From Flavipsychrobacter stenotrophus (GTDB lineage: Bacteria > Bacteroidota > Bacteroidia > Chitinophagales > Chitinophagaceae), in NCBI RefSeq assembly GCF_002954265.1, contig NZ_PPSL01000004.1:310001-374000 (forward strand): a stretch of DNA of 64,000 bases, given 5' to 3'. Within the stretch, counting starts at the first letter, position 1; every line of letters begins with the position of its first letter. The translations under genes were made by a program, and so were the position numbers. This document shows, in pieces, positions 17,498-24,338 of this stretch. Under the pieces are notes generated by a model. The model was given only the letters and a program-made list of their open reading frames with translations, had not been told where the DNA came from and searched no databases.

Positions 17498-18292
17498 TCA
17501 GCTCACTACCTTCTTCACCAGGTGCTTACCCAGGCTGCTGATCACCAGTATTGGTAACAGTAAAATAAAGAGGGGATTCAATTTCACCAGTTTGCGATAT
17601 GCCCGTATCTCGCCCTTGCGCATAGCCCATTTATTACTGCTTACACCGCCTCCTGAGGTAATAGGCCGGAACAGTTGGGTCAACGGAATATTGATGAAGT
17701 GTAACTTGTACTTGTAGCCTATACGCAACCACAGATCATAGTCTTCGGTGTAGCGCATGTTAGTATCAAACCTGAAGGTTGGATCATTTTTAATTACCGT
17801 ACAAGGTGTAGCAATAAGGTTAGCAGGCAACAACTTAACAAAAGGCAGCCTGAAGAGTTTTATATCTTCGGGAATTCGCTTATTGGCTATTGGTTCAAGT
17901 GTATAAGGGTGATACAGCAGATGTATTGATGGAGCCGCAGTCACAATAGTATTCATCAGGCTCAGCTTATCTGGGTGCCAAGTGTCATCGGCGTCAAGAA
18001 AAGCTATGTAATCTCCCGTGGCCACATCCATGCCAAAATTTCGTGCTACTGATCCACCGGAGTTAATGACCTTCTGAATAAGTATTATCTGGGTGCCGTA
18101 GTTGGTTTGCAGTATCTCATTGGTCTTGTCAGTACTGGCGTCATCCACCACAATTATTTCGTAGTTCTCGTACGACTGTGCCATCACAGAATCCAATGCA
18201 CGCTGTATTGTTGCAGCTCCATTGTATACAGGTATCACCACACTGAATTTCAGTCCGTCATTTAGATGCGTCTTATCAGTAGCGTTGCTCAT
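17498..18292 (-). CDS. Glycosyltransferase family 2
   Basis: A 264-residue GT-A-fold enzyme that transfers a sugar from a nucleotide donor. The N-terminus FSVVIPVYNGAATIQRAL, the donor-site EIIVVDDASTDKT and the metal-binding FLDADDTWHP (DxD-type) are diagnostic. MRYTEDYDLWLRIG is a typical acceptor-side motif. A hydrophobic C-terminal stretch (LFILLLPILVISSL) may tether it to the inner membrane. Its start codon overlaps the stop of the upstream GT4 gene by one base (TGATG), so the two are co-translated. Substrates are unknown; an envelope glycan is likely. Confidence 0.9.
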   Translation of the reverse strand: MSNATDKTHLNDGLKFSVVIPVYNGAATIQRALDSVMAQSYENYEIIVVDDASTDKTNEILQTNYGTQIILIQKVINSGGSVARNFGMDVATGDYIAFLDADDTWHPDKLSLMNTIVTAAPSIHLLYHPYTLEPIANKRIPEDIKLFRLPFVKLLPANLIATPCTVIKNDPTFRFDTNMRYTEDYDLWLRIGYKYKLHFINIPLTQLFRPITSGGGVSSNKWAMRKGEIRAYRKLVKLNPLFILLLPILVISSLGKHLVKKVVS

Positions 18293-19386
18293 CAGTCAAA
18301 TTGTTTATACACGCTTACCAATGTTTTAGCTTCTTCCTGCCAGCAATACTTTTCCCTTGCCTGCATGCAGTTTTGTTGCAGCTTGTTGTAGTAGTCTGCA
18401 TCGTCTAATAATCTCTTAAGAGCCGAGGCTATGTTTTGCGGCGTTGCACTATCTATAAGGCTGGCGATCTCATATTGTGTGTTGATGCGCTCGTACTCTG
18501 GGTACTTGATACACAATTGCGGTACACCATTGTGCATGTAGTCAAAGAATCGGTTTGCGAGCGATAGTCTGTTACTCAGGCTGGTGTCTTCAAACAGGGT
18601 TATGCCTACCCATGCCTTTATAGTATAGTCTCGTAGCTCGGCTGGCGGAATATATCCTTTAAAGATCACTTTGTCTTCTAGTCCCAGTTGTTTGGTCAGT
18701 GCCATAGCTTCTTCCGAAAAGTTGCCCTTGCCGCATATGATCAGTCGGGCATTCACATCCTTCATTGCAGGTATGAGTTGCTCAAAACAACGACCCACGT
18801 TCACCGCACCCTGGTATAAAATGAATCGTTCCGTCTTTTCAGGTATAGTTACGGGCCTTAGTATTGTAGCATTACGCACTATCTTATAGTCTACACCATA
18901 CTTAGCTTTAAAATCTTCTGCATAACATTCACCAATGGTATAGCCAACAGGGAAGTTGGGTACAGTATGCTTACCTATCCACAGCCACATTTTATGCACA
19001 GCCGGGCGGTCTATAACTTCTTTTAATTCTGTAAATATTTCATGCGCATCATATACGCGCTTCTTGCCCCTCAACTTTGATATATAGTACACCGGCATTA
19101 TTGTATCCAGATCTATGGCGCAGAGTATATCTACTTTTCTGAATAGCAGGAAGAAGAATAGCTTGATCCAATAATGCAGGTACATGATCTTACCCTGCTC
19201 GGCTATTATAGATAAACGCACCTGCTTAAAAGGGCGGGGTATTATCGGTTGACTTGTTTTTCTTTCAAAACCTATCAGCGTTACATCATATCCGGCTTCC
19301 GTCAGCGATGTACAAATGCGTATCATTCGCTGATCGTAATTCAGGTCATTAGTTACCGTGCAGACTATCTTTTTGGGTTGGCTCAT
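18292..19386 (-). CDS. Glycosyltransferase, GT4/GT-B type
   Basis: A 364-residue enzyme. The N-terminal half (KIVCTVTNDLNYDQRMIRIC, VTLIGFERK) and the Rossmann-like C-terminal half (ARLIICGKGNFSEEAM, VIFKGYIPPAELRDYTIKA) fit the GT-B fold. VYDAHEIFTELKEV is a conserved acceptor-domain motif of GT4-like enzymes. The final part holds the usual NRFFDYMHNGVPQLC region before the donor-site Glu. It is the first gene of a two-gene unit with a GT2 directly behind it. No acceptor can be assigned. Confidence 0.85.
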   Translation of the reverse strand: MSQPKKIVCTVTNDLNYDQRMIRICTSLTEAGYDVTLIGFERKTSQPIIPRPFKQVRLSIIAEQGKIMYLHYWIKLFFFLLFRKVDILCAIDLDTIMPVYYISKLRGKKRVYDAHEIFTELKEVIDRPAVHKMWLWIGKHTVPNFPVGYTIGECYAEDFKAKYGVDYKIVRNATILRPVTIPEKTERFILYQGAVNVGRCFEQLIPAMKDVNARLIICGKGNFSEEAMALTKQLGLEDKVIFKGYIPPAELRDYTIKAWVGITLFEDTSLSNRLSLANRFFDYMHNGVPQLCIKYPEYERINTQYEIASLIDSATPQNIASALKRLLDDADYYNKLQQNCMQAREKYCWQEEAKTLVSVYKQFD

Positions 19387-19719
19387 TTATCAGCCTGCAA
19401 AATAACCAAAAAGCACTTCTTTGTCTAAACTCGCGAGATAATGGTGAATTTTAAAATAGAGAATTGCCAAAGATTGTCACGGTGAGGCTCTCGAACCGCG
19501 GCAATCTTTGGCTTATCGGGTCGGTTCGCTTTTAGTCCCTAATCACACCCTCTAAGGATACTTATCAGTCAATATAGGATCAATTTCATGTTATGATGTT
19601 GAAGGCATCAAATATCTATAGAAAATGGAAAATAATAATGGAACGATGCCGAAGGTATCGCATGTCTGTGTAAGCAGCCTTCTAAATGTCTACAACCAAT
19701 CTAAAATGTCAATTCTCAC
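19387..19719. other. Intergenic stretch between GT4 and thioesterase genes
   Basis: A 333-base gap. It holds the fold-back repeat at 19466-19550; the rest is AT-rich, with no coding signal I could support. The upstream side is the 5' end of the glycosyltransferase pair and the downstream side is the 3' end of the thioesterase gene. Confidence 0.5.
19466..19550. repeat. Dispersed fold-back repeat (TCTCGAACCGCG family), copy 1
   Basis: An 11-bp perfect inverted repeat (GCCAAAGATTG at 19466-19476 and CAATCTTTGGC at 19502-19512) surrounds a core with GGCTCTCGAACCGCG, followed by CGGTTCG. A second copy lies at 21696-21765 with the same core and different stem sequence. Confidence 0.7.
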
Positions 19720-20151
19720 TTATTCCTTCGGCTTCTTCAACACCGCCACGGTCAGTCTGCTTACACACACCAATTTATCACGCTCGTCGGTAATTCGTAT
19801 ATCCCAAACGTGAGTTGTAGCACCAATGTGCAAAGGTCTTACGGTGGCCGTAACCAGCCGGTCTTTTTTACCTCTCACATGGTTACAGTTGATCTCGATA
19901 CCCACACATATCTGCCTTTCGCGGTCTATCGTAGCCCACGATGCCACACTACCAACCGTTTCAGCCAGCGCAGCCGATGCGCCACCGTGCAATAGTCCAT
20001 AAGGTTGGTGGGTATTATGATTCACCGGCATGGTCGCTTTCATATAGTCATCACCTACTTCAGTGAATTGAATATCAAGTACTTGCGACATAGTATTTGC
20101 CGATAGTTGATTTAAAATGTGTATATTTACAGTCTCTTTATCCCAGCCCAT
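19720..20151 (-). CDS. Hotdog-fold acyl-CoA thioesterase (PaaI/MenI type)
   Basis: A 143-residue hotdog-fold enzyme that hydrolyses acyl- or aryl-CoA thioesters. The active-site helix HQPYGLLHGGASAALAET contains the family HGG signature (55-57) and catalytic Glu64. The strand CVGIEINCNHVRGKK is also typical. The family includes PaaI, EntH and DHNA-CoA hydrolase (MenI); nothing in the context shows which. It stands alone. An internal ATG, MSQVLDIQF at residue 21, is an alternative start. Confidence 0.85.
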   Translation of the reverse strand: MGWDKETVNIHILNQLSANTMSQVLDIQFTEVGDDYMKATMPVNHNTHQPYGLLHGGASAALAETVGSVASWATIDRERQICVGIEINCNHVRGKKDRLVTATVRPLHIGATTHVWDIRITDERDKLVCVSRLTVAVLKKPKE

Positions 20152-20228
20152 GTGTTACGTGTATTTTAAATCTCTGTTCTATTAAATTATTGGTAAAATA
20201 TTAACGTTGAGAAACTAAGCAATACTAT

Positions 20229-20236
20229 TACTTTTG
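20229..20236 (+). promoter_or_regulatory. Bacteroidota -7 box (TACTTTTG) before the saccharopine-dehydrogenase-like gene
   Basis: TACTTTTG matches TAnnTTTG and lies 32 bases upstream of the ATG at 20269. No convincing -33 TTG is seen. Confidence 0.5.
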
Positions 20237-20268
20237 GCGAACTTTTTAATAATCTTTTTGCACATACT

Positions 20269-21597
20269 ATGCATACTATTCTGGTTGCCGGAGCCGGCAA
20301 ATCATCCACCTATCTGATTCAATATTTGCTTACGCACGCCGCCCAGAATAAATGGAAGGTAATTGTTGCGGACGGAGATGCTAATGCCATCGCAGAAAAA
20401 ACAAACAACAGCCCTTTTGCGGAACATGCGGTTATTGACATAACGGACATCACACAGCGCGAGCCACTGGTTAAGCGTGCCGATATAGTTGTGTCACTGA
20501 TGCCGCCGCATTTGCACATTCACCTCGCTAAAGATTGCCTGGTACACAAGAAAAATCTGATCACTTCATCTTACGTTTCTGAAGAGCTGAAAGCAATGGA
20601 TGCTGCAGTTAAGGAAGCAGGCCTGATGTTCATGTGCGAAATGGGTCTTGATCCGGGTATCGACCACATGACTGCCAGCAAGATCATTCATAGCATTCAT
20701 CGTGTCGCGGGTAGCATTTATAGTTTCAAGTCATATTGCGGTGGTTTGATCGCTCCCGAAAGCGACAACAATCCATGGCACTACAAGTTTAGCTGGAATC
20801 CTAAGAACATTATTACTGCCGGTGTAGGTGGTGCTAAGTACCTTGCTAATGGCAAGGAAGTAGAAGTGCCTTACGAGAAGATATTTGAAAATAATAAGAA
20901 GATCAAGGTAGATGGTTTAGGCTCATTGGCTTATTACCCTAACCGCGATTCATTGAAGTACCTGGAAACTTACGATATCCCCGATATCAAAACTTTCCTT
21001 CGGGCTACATTGCGCTATCCTTCATTCTGCATTGGTTGGGATGCGCTTATCACGCTGGGTATGACCGCGCAGGATGATAGCTTCGATAAAAAAGGCCAGA
21101 CCTTATCTTCATGGCTGGCAGCAAAAGTTGGCTGCACAGATCATGCAGATCTGAAAGCATTTGTAGCTAAAAAACTGGGCGTAAGCATAGATAGCACCGA
21201 GATAGAGTTGTTGGGTTGGTTAGGCTTGTTCGAAGAACTGCCTCTAAAACCGGGTACAGCATCTTCAGGCGAAATTCTGTTGGAGCTTCTCCTCGAAAAG
21301 TGGAATATGGCATCTGCTGAAAAAGACATGGTAGTAATGCAGCATGAGATAGAATACATGCACAAAGGCAGAAAGACCAAGCTTACCAGCACAATGGTGA
21401 TAAAGGGCGAGAACCGCGAGCTTTCAGCAATGGCAAAGACCGTAGGTATGCCAATGGGTATCCTAGCCCGCATGGTATTGAACAAGAAGATCGTTCCACC
21501 TACAGGTGTATTGATACCCAACATGCAATCCGTTTACCGACCGGTTCTCCAGGAACTGGAAAACTATGGCATAGAGTTCAAAGACGAAATTGAATAA
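20269..21597 (+). CDS. Saccharopine dehydrogenase / lysine-ketoglutarate reductase-type oxidoreductase
   Basis: A 442-residue NAD(P)-dependent enzyme. The Rossmann motif MHTILVAGAGKSSTYLI (GAGKSS at 8-13) is that of the saccharopine dehydrogenase / LKR-SDH group. MCEMGLDPGIDHMTA and SYCGGLIAPESDNNPWHYKF are conserved in the catalytic domain. Related enzymes make or cleave saccharopine in lysine metabolism, but the same fold also serves carboxynorspermidine and other reductive couplings, so the substrate is not certain. It is a single-gene unit with its own -7 box and a strong terminator. Confidence 0.82.
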   Translation: MHTILVAGAGKSSTYLIQYLLTHAAQNKWKVIVADGDANAIAEKTNNSPFAEHAVIDITDITQREPLVKRADIVVSLMPPHLHIHLAKDCLVHKKNLITSSYVSEELKAMDAAVKEAGLMFMCEMGLDPGIDHMTASKIIHSIHRVAGSIYSFKSYCGGLIAPESDNNPWHYKFSWNPKNIITAGVGGAKYLANGKEVEVPYEKIFENNKKIKVDGLGSLAYYPNRDSLKYLETYDIPDIKTFLRATLRYPSFCIGWDALITLGMTAQDDSFDKKGQTLSSWLAAKVGCTDHADLKAFVAKKLGVSIDSTEIELLGWLGLFEELPLKPGTASSGEILLELLLEKWNMASAEKDMVVMQHEIEYMHKGRKTKLTSTMVIKGENRELSAMAKTVGMPMGILARMVLNKKIVPPTGVLIPNMQSVYRPVLQELENYGIEFKDEIE

Positions 21598-21618
21598 AAA
21601 CCACTTCAAATATGTATC

Positions 21619-21649
21619 AAAAAGCCTTGCAGATGCTGCAAGGCTTTTT
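21619..21649 (+). terminator. Bidirectional-looking rho-independent terminator
   Basis: A 14-bp stem (AAAAAGCCTTGCAG / CTGCAAGGCTTTTT) with the 3-base loop ATG lies 21 bases after the stop of the 20269 gene. Its own A and T tracts make it usable from either side. Confidence 0.9.
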
Positions 21650-21695
21650 GATTTGGTCACCTCGTAACAGATGATAGCTACATTTCATATAGCAT

Positions 21696-21765
21696 CGCCA
21701 AAGTATGTCACCGTGAGGTTCTCGAACCGCGACATATTTTTGCCACCGGGACGGTTCTCTCTTGG
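21696..21765. repeat. Dispersed fold-back repeat (TCTCGAACCGCG family), copy 2
   Basis: Shares GTGAGG, TCTCGAACCGCG and CGGTTC with copy 1 at 19466-19550. The outer arms have changed to AAGTATGTC and GACATATTTT, which can still mostly pair with each other. Confidence 0.65.
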
Positions 21766-21828
21766 TCTCGCTAAGCTGTCACTTCGAGGGGTTTTCGGGT
21801 TGCCCCGCAATCATATCCAATGACAGCG

Positions 21829-21891
21829 ACCACGCGATAGCATGGACTTTAGCGCTTCCTTCTCCTTTGGAGAAGGGCTGGGGTTGAGGCT
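21829..21891. repeat. ACCACGCGATAGC module, copy 1
   Basis: Begins ACCACGCGATAGC, has a perfect 8-bp hairpin CCTTCTCC-TTT-GGAGAAGG, and ends with GGGGTTGAGGCT. The same order of elements recurs at 46376-46436. Confidence 0.7.
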
Positions 21892-22112
21892 CTGTCATTG
21901 GCAGCTTGCCTGCCGGTAGGGAACGAAGCAGTCTCGGATCGGGAAGTATTTGTTATGAATCTCTCCATTAGCACAATCTCGATATTCATCTTGTACCCAC
22001 CCACAAACCCTACACCTGCCGGTCCCTTTTTAAAAACAATAACTAAAACAAACTGGCATTTTCTTTGTTAAGGTAAAACCAGGTAATGTTACCTATGCAC
22101 TGCATTTATATT

Positions 22113-22517
22113 ATGAAAAACATACTACTCGTTTTGTTTGTCTGCATTGGCCTTAGCTCCTGCAAGGAAGGCATGTTCTTAAGCGAAGTGTTTTATAATA
22201 TTAACGTCTTCAACAGATCAGCCGGCACTGTATATATGTGGCGTAGCTACAATTATCCCGACACTTCCTTGCCTTTAGATAAACCGGCATTAGTAAAAAT
22301 AAGACCCGGTAAAGACTACAGTATTAGCTCCTCACAAAAATGGGAAAATGAGTTGAGGTCAAAACCTTCACAAACCATGTCCATTTTTATTTTAGATTCT
22401 GTAGTTTACATCGGCCAGAACTGGGACTCTGTAAGGGCAAACGATCGCGTATTGCACCGCTACGATCTGCGGGCTGAAGACTTGGTGAACATTAACTACA
22501 CGGTTAACTACCAATAG
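22113..22517 (+). CDS. Small lipoprotein of unknown function
   Basis: A 134-residue protein. The start was placed at ATG 22113 because it begins a lipoprotein signal peptide (MKNILLVLFVCIGLSSCKE, lipobox LSSC, Cys17); the longer frame from 22086 adds nine residues in front. The mature domain is about 118 residues, with NVFNRSAGTVYMWRSYNYPD and IRPGKDYSISSSQKWE; no family is recognised. The protein should be anchored in the outer or inner membrane, facing the periplasm or cell surface. It is followed by another small secreted protein 64 bases later on the same strand. Confidence 0.7.
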   Translation: MKNILLVLFVCIGLSSCKEGMFLSEVFYNINVFNRSAGTVYMWRSYNYPDTSLPLDKPALVKIRPGKDYSISSSQKWENELRSKPSQTMSIFILDSVVYIGQNWDSVRANDRVLHRYDLRAEDLVNINYTVNYQ

Positions 22518-22581
22518 TTGGAACCGTCAGTTCTCCGGCAATGTTTGATTAATTTCAGCTAACTTTAATTAAACATCCCCC

Positions 22582-22962
22582 ATGCACCGTTTCTTACTCA
22601 CCATCGCACTCATTATCTGTTTTTCCACTCTTGCCCATGCACAAGGCATGAGCAATAGCATACCACAGGTAAAACTGGCCAATGTCGACTCCGCCCACAC
22701 CACTTTTGCTACCATCCTTACCAATCCGCGATTAACTACTGGCTTACCCAACTGCAAGGTCACAGAGTTCACCATCTCCTTCACCATAAAAGACGGCAAG
22801 ACCTTTGGCCCATATCCCACACATGGCAACATGCTTACCGATGAACAGAAGATCGTACTTAAGAACATTCGCAACGAACATGTCCGCATCCTCGTAGAGC
22901 GCATCAACATCCGTTGCGATGAGCAGGACTTTCAGCCGAAGAATATTGTGTTGGATTTTTGA
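22582..22962 (+). CDS. Small secreted protein resembling the C-terminal domain of GldM
   Basis: A 126-residue protein with signal peptide MHRFLLTIALIICFSTLAHA. The mature part has FTISFTIKDGKTFGPYPTHG, then LTDEQKIVLKNIR, then a strand (VRILVERINI) and a closing VLDF. This order matches the last domain of GldM in this window (residues about 430-514: strand, ESSNMLLTAPMKAAL, VYFDEIFATG, IIFTV) and also the secreted protein at 47287-47697. The similarity is by eye. It may be a stand-alone GldM-like periplasmic domain. The neighbours are small envelope proteins and a zinc-ribbon protein, with no T9SS gene adjacent. Confidence 0.6.
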   Translation: MHRFLLTIALIICFSTLAHAQGMSNSIPQVKLANVDSAHTTFATILTNPRLTTGLPNCKVTEFTISFTIKDGKTFGPYPTHGNMLTDEQKIVLKNIRNEHVRILVERINIRCDEQDFQPKNIVLDF

Positions 22963-23080
22963 GTGGCTCTACTAATCCATTTACAAGCACTTAGGAAGAC
23001 GCCGTACTGTTGCACGTGAAGAACAGCAACTGTCTTAGAAATATATTTATAGATCTTTATGCTAAATCTGTAATTGCAAC

Positions 23081-23338
23081 ATGAATTACTCCATCCACTA
23101 TCTGCAAGGGGCGCATAGTCGCTCATCCAAAAATAAGCCAGGACTGACGTTAAGTAAAAACTGTGGATGTTTTTATTGTTTGAAAATTTATGATGCTAAG
23201 CAGATAATCAACTGGACCGAGGAAGAAGAAACAGCTCTGTGTTTATATTGCGGTGTGGATACGGTAATTGGCGATTCAACTGGTTTTCCTGTTGAGGATC
23301 CCGATTTTTTAAAGGAAATGAATAGTAGATATTTTTGA
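23081..23338 (+). CDS. Small cytoplasmic zinc-ribbon-like protein
   Basis: An 85-residue protein without a signal peptide. It carries two paired-cysteine knuckles, CGCFYC (residues 28-33) and CLYCG, separated by IINWTEEEETA, followed by DTVIGDSTGFPVEDPDFLKEM. This pattern (Cys pair, W-T-E/D, Cys pair with GVDTVIG) is one I recognise from a widespread family of small uncharacterised cytoplasmic proteins. Zinc binding through four Cys is likely. Function unknown. A strong AT-rich hairpin 130 bases downstream may end its transcript. Confidence 0.75.
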   Translation: MNYSIHYLQGAHSRSSKNKPGLTLSKNCGCFYCLKIYDAKQIINWTEEEETALCLYCGVDTVIGDSTGFPVEDPDFLKEMNSRYF

Positions 23339-23469
23339 CTAAGTAGAAGATTCTGGAAGCAATTACAGGATAGCCAATTTTTAGTTGAGTATCGCGGATA
23401 TACTCAGGAAAATTCGTCAATATCCCCACTTCAATTACCCCTTCCCAACTAATTGCCAATCAACCATCT

Positions 23470-23507
23470 AAATAAAGATGTTCACATTTTTGTGAATATC
23501 TTTATTT
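23470..23507 (+). terminator. Long AT-rich hairpin, probable terminator
   Basis: A 17-bp stem with one G-T wobble and the loop TTTT (23487-23490). T residues follow the 3' arm. It is the first strong hairpin after the zinc-ribbon gene and could act from either strand. Confidence 0.55.
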
Positions 23508-23679
23508 TTCCAAGTCATTTTACTCATATTAATTTGCACTCGCTTTGTCTAAAAAACTGAGATCATGTCCCTCATTTGATCAGGTAAATCATGCTTGCCT
23601 GCCGGTAGGCAGGGTTCAGGCAATGCAAGCTGATCTTTGACATATGAACCCTTATCAAAACATCACACCCCCCACGTAG

Positions 23680-23699
23680 GGGCTGAAGATCTTCAGCCC
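23680..23699. repeat. Perfect 20-base palindrome
   Basis: Arms GGGCTGAAGA and TCTTCAGCCC join without a spacer; the flank reads CACGTAG. It belongs with the cluster of dispersed palindromes in this gap. Confidence 0.75.
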
Positions 23700-23782
23700 T
23701 GCACCATCCCAATAAAAATAGGCAAACATCGGGCATCCTGTTTTCCTTTTATCCTTTGAACAACTGTTTCAGAGAAAATAAT

Positions 23783-23835
23783 GGCGAAAATTGGCGGAAA
23801 TTGGTGGAAAAACTGCGGAAAACTGCGGAAACTGG
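23783..23835. repeat. Short imperfect tandem repeat with GCGGAAA / TGGTGGAAA units
   Basis: Successive units of about 10 bases such as TGGCGGAAAT, TGGTGGAAAA, CTGCGGAAAA, CTGCGGAAAC, TGGTGG. The single frames through it are low-complexity and lack a start signal. Confidence 0.6.
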
Positions 23836-23955
23836 TGGTTTTTCAAAACCGCTGAAACCATTACCCGGCGTAGCATCTACAGGAAACGCGCCATAAAAAA
23901 CTGCCGGAAACGCGAAAAAACCACCACTGGCGGAAATCTGCAAAAACCACACTGG

Positions 23956-24000
23956 TCCTCGTTTGTAACGAGGATCCCCCGGCGTGGCGTTTGTAACGCC
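23956..24000. repeat. Pair of hairpins with TGT loops
   Basis: TCCTCGTT-TGT-AACGAGGA (8 bp) followed 11 bases later by GGCGTT-TGT-AACGCC (6 bp). Both share the core GTTTGTAAC. The design resembles REP-type elements that occur near REP-associated transposases, but no such gene is in this window. Confidence 0.7.
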
Positions 24001-24133
24001 CGACACACACTATGCCGTTGTTGGTCTGCTGACAAACAGCAATCGGGTACGATCGGGCATTGGCTAATTTTACAATAGTTTGATTTTCAGTATATTATGT
24101 AGTTTTCATGCCCGATCCTATTTTTATTTTCAT

Positions 24134-24180
24134 CGGGCATTCTGTGAATTCTTAAATTCTGGTCATTCTGATTCAGACAA
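24134..24180. repeat. GATTCAGAC dispersed repeat, copy 3
   Basis: Reads CGGGCATTCTGTGAATTC, then TTAAATTCTGG, then TCATTCTGATTCAGACAA. It is followed immediately by copy 4. Confidence 0.65.
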
Positions 24181-24191
24181 AAAACATCAGG

Positions 24192-24236
24192 CATCCTCCT
24201 TTTCCTAAAATCCAGACCATCTTGATTCAGACAAAC
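24192..24236. repeat. CATCCTCC...GATTCAGAC dispersed repeat, copy 4
   Basis: Shares CATCCTCCTTTTCCT and TGATTCAGAC with copy 1 at 10214-10255. Confidence 0.7.
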
Positions 24237-24338
24237 CACCCGTGTGGAAAACTCATTTTCCACCCCTCCCCATAATTTCGTTACTTTGTAATACGCTGAA
24301 AGAGTGCCGCAAAAATTGGCGCAAGTGCACAAGAAAAC

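Larger units (their letters stand above)
21650..22112. other. Repeat-rich intergenic stretch
   Basis: About 460 bases with no coding signal. It contains the second fold-back repeat (21696-21765), a GC-rich segment, the ACCACGCGATAGC module (21829-21891) with its CCTTCTCC/GGAGAAGG hairpin, and TTGCCTGCCGGTAGGGA, which resembles TTGCCTGCCGGTAGGCA near 23592. Confidence 0.6.
23339..24338. other. One-kilobase gene-poor region with clustered palindromic repeats
   Basis: No open frame here has credible coding features. The region holds a 17-bp hairpin (23470-23507), TTGCCTGCCGGTAGGCA (23592), a perfect 20-base palindrome (23680-23699), a purine-rich short tandem stretch with GCGGAAA units (23783-23835), two hairpins with TGT loops (23956-23974, 23986-24000), a GATCGGGCAT inverted pair (24051-24060, 24108-24117), two GATTCAGAC repeats, and an 8-bp hairpin GTGGAAAA/TTTTCCAC just upstream of dnaE (24244-24263). 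Confidence 0.65.

Noticed and set aside
23749-24006. 85-codon minus-strand frame in the same region
   Set aside because: It also lies across repeats and hairpins and shows no protein features.
23791-24078. 95-codon frame in the gene-poor region
   Set aside because: It runs through the tandem repeat and two hairpins, is low-complexity, and lacks a start signal.
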